From an uncultured Clostridia bacterium (GTDB lineage Bacteria; Bacillota; Clostridia; Oscillospirales; Acutalibacteraceae), in contig CANQGK010000012.1 of the NCBI GenBank assembly GCA_947623175.1, forward strand, positions 1-64,000: 64,000 nucleotides of DNA, read 5' to 3'. Positions within the stretch are counted from its first letter, which is position 1, and each line of letters starts with the position of its first letter. The position numbers and the translations under genes are program-made. The notes beneath the pieces were generated by a model. That model saw only the letters and a program-made list of their open reading frames with translations. It had not been told where the DNA came from and ran no database searches. Below, in pieces: positions 25,443 through 33,783 of the stretch.

Positions 25443-25538
25443 TAAAATATTTTGCGCCCGTTGTCAAGCGTTATGCGGTAAAAATAAAAAAGTGCAGCTA
25501 CCGGGGTAACCGCACAAAAAACGCAAACTCCGATAGTT

Positions 25539-25688
25539 GCCAAACTAATTATGCAAAATGATATTAACCAAACTCATAATAGAATTTGCGTTTTTATCAA
25601 ATTCGCCGGGTTTGGCATACGGGTACAAATACAAAAGCGTATAAATAACCGCTTTAAAATACCATTTTGCATATTCAATTAGTTTGGC
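25539..25688. repeat. 150-bp inverted-repeat element
   Basis: GCCAAACTAATTATGCAAAA (from 25539) is repeated in inverse at 25658-25688 with a 4-nt insertion. The gap 25443-25966 otherwise holds no gene. It could be a small non-autonomous element or a long hairpin. Confidence 0.5.
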
Positions 25689-25966
25689 GATTACAGTTTA
25701 CCACTTTTGCATCGTAATTGCAATATTTTTAATAAAATTATATTAAAACAGTGTTGAAAAAGTTAGCCTCGCCGGACAGAAGGTATTTGATAATCGGATA
25801 TCTTTACTTTGAAAAAAGCAACATAACCCCCCGAAGCGTTAAGCTGAGGTTTATAAAAATAACGACGCCGCAGAAGTTATAATGCGCCGGATTTGTGGGG
25901 ATTGTGACTTTTGCGAATACTTAAAAGAAAAGAGAGCGTCAGAAACCACTCCCAGATCCTTATAAA

Positions 25967-26581
25967 TTATAAACCTAATAACCGCTTTTTCTCTTGCTCA
26001 AATTCTTCTTGTGTAATTACACCGTCATCAAGTAAATCCTTAAATTTTTTTAATTCGTCTGCATTGCTTTGAGAAATTCCTTGTTTTATTATCGTTTCGT
26101 TAGTTTTATTTTGCCTTTGAATTATTAAATCATTAATTGCTTTATATACTTCGTTTCTTTCGGTTATAAAATAAAAAGTTATTCTACCTGATGAAGTTGA
26201 AACAGATAAGCCATAAAATAATACTATTGTTGTTGCAATCGCCGAAATAGAATCTAATGGTAAATCAACTCTTTTACCAAAAGCAGCTTTACCATATACT
26301 CTTTTATCTGTTACAGTCAGTTGATTATTTGCAAACCAAAAGTAAAACAATAAACCAAACAATAATGGTATCAAAGCAACACCCACTATTATAAAAAAAT
26401 CTTCTGTAAATAATTCGGACATCATTGGTGTGTCAGTAGAATAAGCATATGCGGCGTTATTTAGGGTCATAGAATATAACATTATATAAAACAATCCTAC
26501 TGTAAAACCTAAAGCAACAATTATAATGGCGAGACCAACGTATTTATTTGATTTTCTTTCAATAATAATTTTTTCTTCCAT
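25967..26581 (-). CDS. Membrane protein with PH-like and SHOCT domains
   Basis: The 204-residue protein has two membrane spans (~15-37 and ~62-83), a bacterial PH-like domain (~88-150, NQLTVTDKRVYGKAAFGKRV) and a C-terminal SHOCT helix pair (DELKKFKDLLDDGVITQEEF). SHOCT domains are short oligomerisation-type modules often at the ends of membrane proteins. AGGAG precedes the ATG. Its base composition is clearly more AT-rich than its neighbours, as for the next two genes, suggesting a separate origin. Confidence 0.75.
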   Translation of the reverse strand: MEEKIIIERKSNKYVGLAIIIVALGFTVGLFYIMLYSMTLNNAAYAYSTDTPMMSELFTEDFFIIVGVALIPLLFGLLFYFWFANNQLTVTDKRVYGKAAFGKRVDLPLDSISAIATTIVLFYGLSVSTSSGRITFYFITERNEVYKAINDLIIQRQNKTNETIIKQGISQSNADELKKFKDLLDDGVITQEEFEQEKKRLLGL

Positions 26582-26748
26582 AATCTTAACTCCTTTATTT
26601 GTTTGTTTCGATTTTTAGTTTTCTTTCATTTTTGCTCATACTGACAGCTCGACCGTCAAATACTTCTGATTCGATATTGAGCGCTGATTTGAAGCGATAC
26701 TTTTTATCTTAAATTATGTATCGCAAATATACTCACCGCCTTATCTGA

Positions 26749-27030
26749 TTATTTTGACTTTTTCATAATCCTTTCAAATTCATTAAAAATTTCTTGTGCC
26801 TTATCGTTTGGGATTTGGCTGGCAGGTAAATTTGCAAAATCATTGCACATTTCAACAAAATCAGGAAGATCTTTAAGTGTTCCAAATTCATGTTGTATAA
26901 TAGCAAACATTACATTAACAAATTCTCCGTATTCTATATCATCTGCCATTCGCCGAGTAGTTCCAAAATATTTTCTAAAATAATTTTCTAAAGGTATTGC
27001 AATATAGTTATGAAAATTCCAATTTTCCAT
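26749..27030 (-). CDS. Small protein of unknown function divergent from an RHH regulator
   Basis: At 93 residues from the ATG at 27030; the GTG at 27039 overlaps the ribosome-binding site AGAGGTG. It is predicted mainly helical, with no known motif. It is separated from the ribbon-helix-helix gene by a shared control region with palindromic boxes. A toxin-antitoxin relation is possible, but divergent order is unusual. Confidence 0.55.
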   Translation of the reverse strand: MENWNFHNYIAIPLENYFRKYFGTTRRMADDIEYGEFVNVMFAIIQHEFGTLKDLPDFVEMCNDFANLPASQIPNDKAQEIFNEFERIMKKSK

Positions 27031-27050
27031 TATTATCACCTCTTTTCTAA

Positions 27051-27135
27051 CTACAAAATTGTAGTTTAAAGTTCACTACATAATTATAATATATCAATAC
27101 TACATTTGTCAAGCTAAAATATAAATACAAAATTG
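27051..27135. promoter_or_regulatory. Divergent control region with TACAAAATTG operator boxes
   Basis: The palindrome CTACAAAATTGTAG (27051-27064) and a second TACAAAATTG (27126-27135) flank a minus-strand promoter TTGACA (27107-27112), 18 nt, TATAAT (27083-27088). The boxes sit next to both ribosome-binding sites, well placed for control of both genes by the RHH protein. Confidence 0.55.
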
Positions 27136-27145
27136 AGGTGAAATT

Positions 27146-27340
27146 ATGGCAGATGTAATTAAAATAACCAAAAAGGGTAAACGCAGAGGGGATGACGGCT
27201 GCAAGGTTGTATCCGTGAGAATGAAAGATGAATTGATCGAGCGTTTAGACGATTTATCGGTTAAAACCAACCGATCCCGAAACGAGCTTATAAACCTGCT
27301 TTTAAATGCCGCTATCGATATTGTAAAAATCGAAGAATAA
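27146..27340 (+). CDS. Ribbon-helix-helix (CopG/Arc-like) DNA-binding protein
   Basis: The 64-residue protein has a lysine/arginine-rich start and the strand-helix-helix pattern VVSVRMKDELIERLDDLSVK, TNRSRNELINLLLNAAIDIV typical of dimeric RHH repressors. GAGGTG precedes the ATG. It is likely the regulator of its own divergent control region. No toxin gene follows it. Confidence 0.75.
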   Translation: MADVIKITKKGKRRGDDGCKVVSVRMKDELIERLDDLSVKTNRSRNELINLLLNAAIDIVKIEE

Positions 27341-27369
27341 TTATATCGGGATTGTAATACATAAAAATC

Positions 27370-27392
27370 GGGAGCGGCGCGAGACCGCTCCC
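27370..27392 (+). terminator. Terminator after the RHH gene
   Basis: GGGAGCGG (27370-27377) pairs with CCGCTCCC (27385-27392), followed by TTTG. Confidence 0.55.
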
Positions 27393-27417
27393 TTTGTCAT
27401 ATAAGGATATAAGAAAA

Positions 27418-27442
27418 CCCCCGAAGCGTTAAGCTTCGGGGG
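27418..27442. terminator. Terminator after tRNA-Lys
   Basis: CCCCCGAAGC (27418-27427) pairs with GCTTCGGGGG (27433-27442). On the minus strand it follows the tRNA and is followed by TTTTC. Confidence 0.75.
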
Positions 27443-27444
27443 TT

Positions 27445-27520
27445 TGGTGATCCATCGGGGATTCGAACCCCGGACACCTTGATTAAAAGTCAAGTGCTCT
27501 GCCAACTGAGCTAATGAATC
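27445..27520 (-). tRNA. tRNA-Lys (anticodon TTT), CCA encoded
   Basis: The minus strand gives a full cloverleaf: acceptor GATTCAT/ATGGATC, D-arm with AGCTCAGTTGG, anticodon loop CTTTTAA, T-arm GGTTCGAATCC, discriminator A and an encoded CCA at 27445-27447. Its own promoter lies at 27538-27566. Confidence 0.97.
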
Positions 27521-27537
27521 GTAAGGACAGCTATAAT

Positions 27538-27566
27538 ATTATATCAACCAAGGCGACTTATGTCAA
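27538..27566 (-). promoter_or_regulatory. tRNA-Lys promoter
   Basis: Minus strand: TTGACA (27561-27566), 17 nt, TATAAT (27538-27543). Confidence 0.8.
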
Positions 27567-27617
27567 TAAAAACTTTCATTTTTTTGAAAAAATTCTTCAA
27601 ATTCTTCAAAAAAAGCC

Positions 27618-28292
27618 TTAAAGCAGGTTTTTAAGCTCGCAAAGGGCGGAAATTTCGTATTTGCTCTCAAATTTTGCGGTAAGGCCCTTGGGGTTAAACC
27701 AGCAGGTATCTATTCCCGAATTTATGCCCGCCAAAATATCCGAGCTTTGACTGTCGCCCACGATAAGCATTTTGGTTTTGTCCTTTTCGGGGATATTCGC
27801 TATCACGAAATCGAAATATTCCTTTTCGGGCTTTTGATGCCCGGCATCCTCCGAGACGAAAACCCTGTCGAAATATACGCCGAGCCCCGAATGCTCTATC
27901 CGGTTGAATTGGGTTGAGGAAAGTCCGTTCGTGGTGGCGTAAAGCCGGTAGCCCTTATTTTTAAGATAGGTTAAAATCTCGTCCGCGCCGTCGATTTTAA
28001 AATAGCCTTCGGACAGATTTTTCCCGTAATCCCTCGATATGTCGGCGGAATTTCTTTGTTCGCCGAAATGCTCGAGCAGAGTTTTAAATCTGCCCTCGAA
28101 AATATCGCTTTTGGGTATTTCGCCCCGCTCGAAGCGCTCCCAATAGCTTTGGTTTATATTTGAATAGGTTTTAACGGCAAAATCGTCGTCTGGCAGAGAG
28201 TATTTTTGCAAAACCCGCCTTACGGCTACCGCCTCCGCCTTGGTAAAATCGAGCAGGGTGTTATCCAGATCCAAAAACAGAGAAGTGTACAT
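27618..28292 (-). CDS. yjjG: HAD hydrolase, YjjG-type pyrimidine nucleotidase
   Basis: The 224-residue cytoplasmic HAD phosphatase has motif I DLDNTLLDF (8-16), motif II ATTNG, motif III lysine in HQKPEKEYF and motif IV GDSQSSDILAG. YjjG dephosphorylates non-canonical pyrimidine nucleotides (house-cleaning). Its ATG follows the galU stop with no gap (TAAATG), so it is co-translated with galU. Confidence 0.88.
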   Translation of the reverse strand: MYTSLFLDLDNTLLDFTKAEAVAVRRVLQKYSLPDDDFAVKTYSNINQSYWERFERGEIPKSDIFEGRFKTLLEHFGEQRNSADISRDYGKNLSEGYFKIDGADEILTYLKNKGYRLYATTNGLSSTQFNRIEHSGLGVYFDRVFVSEDAGHQKPEKEYFDFVIANIPEKDKTKMLIVGDSQSSDILAGINSGIDTCWFNPKGLTAKFESKYEISALCELKNLL

Positions 28293-29162
28293 TTATAATG
28301 TTTCCGCCAATTTCTTTATATATTCTTTAAGCGCGTCTTTGGTTTCGGGGTGGGTAAGCCCCACTTCGATATTGGCTTTTATAATGCCGAATTTGTTGCC
28401 CATATCGTATCTTGTACCGCTGAAATCCACGCCTATCATACCGCTTTTAAGGGCAATTTCCTTCATGCCGTCGGTGAGCTGCAATTCGCCGCCGACGCCT
28501 AAGGGGGTGTGCTCCAATATACCGAAAATCTCATTGTCGAGCACGCATCTTCCGAGTATCGAGTAGTTGGAAAACTTTTTATCGAGCGACGGCTTTTCTA
28601 TCATATCGGTTATGGAAAATACCTTTTCGCTCAAAGGGGAAATTTTCATAGAGCTGTATTTGACGATGAGCTCATCCGAAACCTCCTTTATTCCCACGAC
28701 GCTTTTGCCGTACTTTTCATACGCCTCGCAAAGCTCGCCTATGGCGGGAGTATCTCCGATTATTACGTCGTCGCCGTAAAGCACCGCAAAGGGTTCGCCG
28801 CCTATGAACTCCTTGGCGCGCAGTACGGCGTCGCCGAGACCGCGGGTCTCCTTTTGGCGCAGATAATAAATGTTGGCAAGGTTTGCGAGTCTGTGAAGCT
28901 CGCTTAACGTATCGCTTCTTCCGCGGCTTTTAAGCACCGCTTCAAGCTCGACGGAATGGTCAAAATGGTCCTCTATAAGCCCCTTGCCGCGATTGGTAAT
29001 AATAAGTATATCGGTGATGCCGGCTTTTACGGTTTCCTCGACTATGTACTGAATGGCGGGCTTGTCGACTATGGGCAGCATTTCCTTGGGCATGGATTTT
29101 GAAACCGGCAAAACGCGGGTTCCGAGCCCCGCGGCGGGGATGATGGCTTTTTTGATCTTCAT
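28293..29162 (-). CDS. galU: UTP-glucose-1-phosphate uridylyltransferase
   Basis: It makes UDP-glucose from UTP and glucose-1-phosphate for envelope polysaccharides and glycolipids. The 289 residues match the family. Seen are the N-terminal nucleotide-binding GLGTRVLPVSKSMPKEMLPI, VDKPAIQYIVEE, GDDVIIGD and the late GTRYDMGNK. GGAGA precedes the ATG. It is first in a two-gene unit with yjjG. UDP-glucose could feed the GT2/GtrA/YfhO glycosylation genes at 39-43 kb. Confidence 0.95.
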   Translation of the reverse strand: MKIKKAIIPAAGLGTRVLPVSKSMPKEMLPIVDKPAIQYIVEETVKAGITDILIITNRGKGLIEDHFDHSVELEAVLKSRGRSDTLSELHRLANLANIYYLRQKETRGLGDAVLRAKEFIGGEPFAVLYGDDVIIGDTPAIGELCEAYEKYGKSVVGIKEVSDELIVKYSSMKISPLSEKVFSITDMIEKPSLDKKFSNYSILGRCVLDNEIFGILEHTPLGVGGELQLTDGMKEIALKSGMIGVDFSGTRYDMGNKFGIIKANIEVGLTHPETKDALKEYIKKLAETL

Positions 29163-29185
29163 ACACAGTCTCCATTCGATCGTCG

Positions 29186-30172
29186 TTATATGAGGGTAAA
29201 TATTATCGCGGGCAGATATTCCAAAATCAGATATCCCAATAAAAACATAAATACGTTGACGCCGCCCTTTTTGCGGTATTCCTCGAAAAGGGTATCGCTG
29301 TTTTCCTCGCGGATTTTTCGGACGGTATTTACGGTATGATTATAATACCAATAATCGCCGAAAATGGCGGTGATAAAGCGCGAAGCCGTCATTATCGCGA
29401 CGCTTGCGAGGGCGGCGATAAGCGTAAACGGAAAATTGGCGGGCAGCTGTGTCAAAGTGCTTTGCATAAGGCTCGGATTAAGCATTTCCGTCTGTGAAAT
29501 ACCCAAATTGATAAAGGTGTAAACAAACGGGTAGGCAAGCAGAGAAGCTATTGTGAGCAGTAAGGTCATAATAATTCCGTGTTTGTACATTTTACGCGAA
29601 AGCAGCCAGCAATTCGGGAAAAGGAAGGCGAGCCAATTCCAGGAGGTCTTTTTGTTTTCCTTGAATTTAACGAATTTGGGTATATAACGCTGAGTGTTGG
29701 ATATTACGAATTTCTGCGCTTCCTCGGCGGTAACGCCGTCCGCAATCTGTGTGTGAGGATTTACGCCGCCGTAAAAGTCGAATCCCTCGATACCGCTTAT
29801 GCGGGCGTAATTCGGCGCGCCGCATTTGGGGCAGTTTGAGCTTCTTACCGGATAATTTTCGCCGCAAAAACGGCATTTGACGGTGGTTTCGTCATTCGCG
29901 TTATTCGCGCCGTAGGGGCTCGGGATTTTTCGCCCGGTTTGCTCCGCCGCCTTTTCCGACTCCTTTTCTTTAGCCTCTTTGGCTTCGCGTACCGCTTCCC
30001 GCGAATACTGCCTGTCGGTTCCGTGCAGCTCCTCGAGCGCGCAATGACCTAAGGATTCGTAGCATTCCCTGTGATGGGGCGCGCCGCATACCGGACAGTA
30101 TACAACGTCGTCGTCCGAAAGCAGGTAAGCCTTGCAATAAACGCAGGAAAGACCTTCGTTATCTAAATTCAT
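29186..30172 (-). CDS. RING/zinc-ribbon protein with DUF2628 membrane domain
   Basis: The 328-residue protein begins with a RING-like Cys/His cluster (CVYCKAYL, CPVCGAPHHRECY), then a second zinc ribbon (CRFCGENYPV..CPKCGAPNY, ~95-120), then a DUF2628 membrane region with about four spans (180-328). Prokaryotic RING-finger proteins of this type are common in Firmicutes with no defined role. AAAGGTG precedes the ATG. It lies 98 nt after the NUDIX gene on the same strand. Confidence 0.82.
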   Translation of the reverse strand: MNLDNEGLSCVYCKAYLLSDDDVVYCPVCGAPHHRECYESLGHCALEELHGTDRQYSREAVREAKEAKEKESEKAAEQTGRKIPSPYGANNANDETTVKCRFCGENYPVRSSNCPKCGAPNYARISGIEGFDFYGGVNPHTQIADGVTAEEAQKFVISNTQRYIPKFVKFKENKKTSWNWLAFLFPNCWLLSRKMYKHGIIMTLLLTIASLLAYPFVYTFINLGISQTEMLNPSLMQSTLTQLPANFPFTLIAALASVAIMTASRFITAIFGDYWYYNHTVNTVRKIREENSDTLFEEYRKKGGVNVFMFLLGYLILEYLPAIIFTLI

Positions 30173-30270
30173 ATAAATCGCACCTTTCAGTAATGCTTAA
30201 GCCGACGGACAACGCCGCCGCTCTTTCGTTTTGGAAATAGGACGCCTTGTTCGCGAGCTTATAGCACCGA

Positions 30271-30795
30271 CTATACAAAAGCTTTTTTAAAATCTTCGTT
30301 TTTTTCAAATACCAAATTAAAGTATTCGCTTCCGTAATTGTGGAAATTACCGTTTTCTATCATTTTTTTAAGCTTGTCAAGCTCGATCCATTTGGCTTCC
30401 GAAACCTCGGATTTCTGGAGCTTAAGCTCCTTTTCGTCAACATCCGAGCGGATAAACCAAACGTCTAACAAAGAATTGCGCCGCTTTATGCGAAACGCCT
30501 TTTTGAGGCTGGTTTTGTCGGAGCAAATGCCCAATTCCTCAAAAAGCTCCCGGTTTGCCGCCGTGTAGGAGCTTTCTCCCGCTATCGCGGCGCCGCCGGT
30601 TGCCGCCCATTCGCCGGGCATCATTTCCTTGGTATCCGACCGGCGTTGTATAAGCACCCTGCCGTCGGAGGAAAAAATCCATATGTGAACGACGAGATGA
30701 TATTCGCCGTTTTTTAAAAAATTCCTGCCCCTTAAGGTGGTTTTTCCGGTAGGGGAACCGTTTTCGTCAAGTATATCCCACTTTTCGTCCGTCAT
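30271..30795 (-). CDS. NUDIX hydrolase
   Basis: The 174-residue protein has a complete Nudix box GGAAIAGESSYTAANRELFE followed by ELGI (G-x5-E-x7-RE-x2-EE-x-GI), which binds Mg and cleaves a nucleoside-diphosphate-linked substrate. The N-terminus (WDILDENGSPTGKTTLRG) resembles the IPP-isomerase/MutT-like YfcD group. The ATG overlaps the stop of the hexapeptide gene (ATGA). Confidence 0.88.
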   Translation of the reverse strand: MTDEKWDILDENGSPTGKTTLRGRNFLKNGEYHLVVHIWIFSSDGRVLIQRRSDTKEMMPGEWAATGGAAIAGESSYTAANRELFEELGICSDKTSLKKAFRIKRRNSLLDVWFIRSDVDEKELKLQKSEVSEAKWIELDKLKKMIENGNFHNYGSEYFNLVFEKNEDFKKAFV

Positions 30796-31457
30796 AGCTT
30801 TTGTACTATTTCCCCCGCGTTTTTATAAATACTGTTTGCCGGTACAACCCCTCTTACCGAGGAAAGAGGATATATGGTCGAATTTTTGCCCGTGATCGTA
30901 CCGGGATTGAGCACACAGCCGCAGCCTACCTCCGTACCGTCGCCCAGAGCGGCGCCGAATTTTTTAAGTCCGGTTTCGATTTTTTCGTCGCCGCATTTCA
31001 CGGTGACAAGGCTTTTATCGGACTTAACGTTGGAAGTAATGGCGCCGGCTCCCATATGGGTGTGAAAGCCCAAAACCGAATCGCCGACGTAGTTGTAATG
31101 CGGAACCTGAACGTGACCTAAAAGGACGACGTTTTTAAGCTCGGTGGAATTGCCCACTACGCAGAAATCGCCGATAAAGGCGTTGCCGCGAATAAAGGCG
31201 CAATGGCGAATTTCGGTATTTTCGCCTATGATGCATGGCCCCGTAACGGATGCCGTGGGGGCTACCCTTGCGGATTTTGCTATCCAGATATATTCGCCCT
31301 TTTCTTCGTATATATCCTTATTTAAGCGGGGGCCCGCGTCCTTAATGAAATCGCCTATTTTCGAAAGTATCTCAAACGGATACTCCGCCCCCTCGAAAAG
31401 CGGTGATATAAGTGTATTTTCAAGCGAAAAAAGCGCTTTGATTTTAATCTGTTCCAT
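30792..31457 (-). CDS. Left-handed beta-helix (hexapeptide) nucleotidyl/acyltransferase-like protein
   Basis: At 221 residues from the ATG at 31457 (GGAG upstream), it has hexapeptide repeats over ~70-215 (APTASVTGPCIIGENTEIRH, AFIRGNAFIGDFCVVGNSTE, GAGAITSNVKSDK). This is the GlmU C-terminal-type fold. A catalytic uridylyltransferase domain is missing, so it is an acyltransferase-like or structural relative rather than GlmU. It is first in the operon with the NUDIX protein. Confidence 0.8.
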   Translation of the reverse strand: MEQIKIKALFSLENTLISPLFEGAEYPFEILSKIGDFIKDAGPRLNKDIYEEKGEYIWIAKSARVAPTASVTGPCIIGENTEIRHCAFIRGNAFIGDFCVVGNSTELKNVVLLGHVQVPHYNYVGDSVLGFHTHMGAGAITSNVKSDKSLVTVKCGDEKIETGLKKFGAALGDGTEVGCGCVLNPGTITGKNSTIYPLSSVRGVVPANSIYKNAGEIVQKL

Positions 31458-31528
31458 ATTTTCTCCATTCTGCCGCAGAAACCGGCGGACGGTGCGACGT
31501 TTAGCAATCATAAGTATTATACATTGTA

Positions 31529-31557
31529 ATTATATCAGCATTATGAATTTTTTTCAA
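31529..31557 (-). promoter_or_regulatory. Promoter of the hexapeptide-NUDIX operon
   Basis: Minus strand: TTGAAA (31552-31557), 17 nt, TATAAT (31529-31534). It is back-to-back with the SRP RNA promoter. Confidence 0.7.
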
Positions 31558-31575
31558 CATTTTATATCTTTACTA

Positions 31576-31604
31576 TTGTAAAATTTTAAATTTCGTGTTA
31601 AAAT
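31576..31604 (+). promoter_or_regulatory. SRP RNA / dnaX promoter
   Basis: TTGTAA (31576-31581), 17 nt, TAAAAT (31599-31604); transcription would begin around 31611. Confidence 0.65.
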
Positions 31605-31621
31605 AAGAAAAAGTTCAAAAA

Positions 31622-31765
31622 ATTGCGTCCTACAGTGTGCGAATGGACGGGTCCTGTGCGATGGGATGCCGCGAACCATGTCAGGCGGGGAACCGAGCAG
31701 CATTAAGCGGATTTTTCCGTGCGCCGCAGTAAATCGGTTCATTCGCACACTATAGTACGCAATTT
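31622..31765 (+). ncRNA. ffs: Signal recognition particle RNA (small bacterial type)
   Basis: A conserved apical domain is visible (ACCATGTCAGGCGGGGAACC, then GAGCAGCATTAAGCGG), the Ffh-binding helix 8 with its GGAA-type tetraloop region. Long arms GTGTGCGAATG (31635-31645) and CATTCGCACAC (31740-31750) pair, with an outer ATTGCGT/ACGCAAT stem. It lies directly before dnaX, the normal place in Firmicutes. Exact ends are estimates. Confidence 0.9.
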
Positions 31766-31790
31766 AGTTTATTTAAGCCGGGGTGAAAAA

Positions 31791-33425
31791 ATGGCATATC
31801 AGGCGCTCTACCGCAAGTACCGGCCCAAAACCTTTTCCGAGGTGGTGGGTCAGGAGCATATTACCGAAACTCTCAAAAACGAGCTTTCCGAAGGCAAGAC
31901 CGTGCATGCCTATCTTTTTACCGGCACACGGGGTACGGGAAAAACAAGCTGTGCCAAAATATTGGCTAAGGCGGTAAACTGCCTGTCGCCCGAAAACGGC
32001 GATCCTTGCCTTAAATGCGAGAGCTGTACCGCCATATCCGACGGGGATAATACCGATATTATCGAAATAGACGCCGCTTCAAATAACAGCGTCGATAATA
32101 TACGAGAGCTGCGCGAGCTCATAAGCTTTGCGCCGTCGGCTTCCAAATACAGGGTGTTTATTATAGACGAGGTGCACATGCTTACCCAAAGCGCCTTTAA
32201 CGCCCTGCTCAAAACCCTCGAGGAGCCGCCCGAGCACGTTATATTCATTCTTGCCACCACCGAGGTTCATAAGCTCCCCGCCACGATACTTTCGCGCTGT
32301 CAGCGTTTTGATTTTCGTCGGATCGACAATAAGAAGATATGCGAACGTATAAGCTTTGTCGCTTCAAAGGAGGGGCTTACCGTTACCGATGACGCCGCCG
32401 CTTTAATTGCCGCCGCGGCGGACGGAGGTATGCGCGACGCTTTGTCAATTCTCGATTTGTGCGCGTCAAGCAGTAAAAATATCGACGAAGCAACGGTTGA
32501 AAGCGTATGCGCCATGGCGGGCAACGATTATTTGCTAAAGCTTTCGGATTATATACGAAAGGGCGACGCCGAAAACGCTCTGCTTTTAATCGACGAGCTG
32601 CATAATTCCTCGGTGGATATGTTGCGCCTACTCTCCGAGCTTACCATGCACTACCGCGATTTGATGATAGTAAAAACCGTAAAATCGGGGGAAAAACCGG
32701 TGGTTTGCTCGGCGTCGGTTATGAAAATGCTCGAAAACAGGGCGGCGGAGTATGATATTAAGGATATTATGTACTGTATTTCCCTGTTGCAGGGGGCTTT
32801 TGCCGCAATGCAGACGGGTAACCGCCGCTGTGAAATGGAAATGACCGTAATAAAAATGTGCAATCCCGCGTTGTCAAACGATTTGGAGGCTTTGGAAAGG
32901 CGAATAAGCCGGCTTGAAAAGGGGGGCGTTTTACCGAAAGCCGCCCCCGCCGCCCCAGCCGAACGTAAAGCGGCGAACGATACGCCGACTACGGTCGAAT
33001 CGGGAGAGGACGACGATATACCGCCGCCCGTTTCGGAAAGCGACGCGCCTTATGCCGATTACGTTCCAAAAGCGGATTTGCCCGCCGCCGAAAAACCGGC
33101 TTTGGCGGACGGAGTTACCGCCGTTTCCCGCTGGGACGAGATTTTAAATATACTCAGAACCGACTGTCCGCTGATAGCCGGGGTGCTAAACGGCTCGAGC
33201 GCATATATAAAGGGCGCATATTTATTGATAGACGCGCCGAACAGTCAATTCAAATCGCTTATAAACAGCGGCAGCGCTTATTATAAAGACAGCATAAGGA
33301 AAGCCGCCTTTACGGTGCTCGGCAGCACCTACAAATTAGGACCTTATACCAAACCGCAGAAAGCGGAGGAAAGCGATCCGTTGGCGGAATTTGCCGACAG
33401 AATTAAAAGCTTTGAAATAAATTAA
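31791..33425 (+). CDS. dnaX: DNA polymerase III subunits gamma/tau
   Basis: This is the clamp-loader ATPase of the replisome. At 544 residues from the ATG at 31791 (GGGGTG upstream), it starts MAYQALYRKYRPKTFSEVVG. Walker A is GTRGTGKTS, the zinc module CLSPENGDPCLKCESC, Walker B IIDEVHML, and sensor/arginine-finger segment ILSRCQRFDFR. The Pro/Ala-rich linker (~390-450) leads to a divergent tau C-terminus. No obvious A-rich slippery site was found. It is followed by ybaB and recR. Confidence 0.96.
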   Translation: MAYQALYRKYRPKTFSEVVGQEHITETLKNELSEGKTVHAYLFTGTRGTGKTSCAKILAKAVNCLSPENGDPCLKCESCTAISDGDNTDIIEIDAASNNSVDNIRELRELISFAPSASKYRVFIIDEVHMLTQSAFNALLKTLEEPPEHVIFILATTEVHKLPATILSRCQRFDFRRIDNKKICERISFVASKEGLTVTDDAAALIAAAADGGMRDALSILDLCASSSKNIDEATVESVCAMAGNDYLLKLSDYIRKGDAENALLLIDELHNSSVDMLRLLSELTMHYRDLMIVKTVKSGEKPVVCSASVMKMLENRAAEYDIKDIMYCISLLQGAFAAMQTGNRRCEMEMTVIKMCNPALSNDLEALERRISRLEKGGVLPKAAPAAPAERKAANDTPTTVESGEDDDIPPPVSESDAPYADYVPKADLPAAEKPALADGVTAVSRWDEILNILRTDCPLIAGVLNGSSAYIKGAYLLIDAPNSQFKSLINSGSAYYKDSIRKAAFTVLGSTYKLGPYTKPQKAEESDPLAEFADRIKSFEIN

Positions 33426-33437
33426 GGAGTTTTTTAA

Positions 33438-33779
33438 ATGAAAGTAAGAATACCCAATTCCGGCGGCCCCGGCAATATGACTCAGATGTTAAAGCAGGCT
33501 CAAAAAATGCAGGAGGATATGGCGGCGCTTCAGGAGGATATCGAGCAGCGCGAATTTACCGCGACCTCCGGAGGCGGAGCAGTCGAGGTGACGGTCGACG
33601 GTAAGCATTTTATAAAAAGCATTAAGATAAATCCCGATATCGTAGATCCCGAGGATCCCGAAATGCTCGAGGATTTGATAACCGTCGCCGCCAACGAAGC
33701 CATAGGCAACGCGATAAAGACCTCCGAGGAAGAAATGGGAGCCATAACCGGCGGGCTCAATATGCCGGGACTCTTCTGA
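33438..33779 (+). CDS. YbaB/EbfC nucleoid-associated protein
   Basis: The 113-residue protein has the family pattern MLKQAQKMQEDMAALQEDIE followed by ATSGGGAVEVTVDGKHFIKS. It forms small DNA-binding dimers. AAGGAG precedes the ATG. It sits between dnaX and recR as usual. Confidence 0.95.
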   Translation: MKVRIPNSGGPGNMTQMLKQAQKMQEDMAALQEDIEQREFTATSGGGAVEVTVDGKHFIKSIKINPDIVDPEDPEMLEDLITVAANEAIGNAIKTSEEEMGAITGGLNMPGLF

Positions 33780-33783
33780 AATC

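Noticed and set aside
31791-33425. Programmed frameshift in dnaX
   Set aside because: No A6-7/AAG slippery stretch followed by a stem was found; the full-length frame is open.
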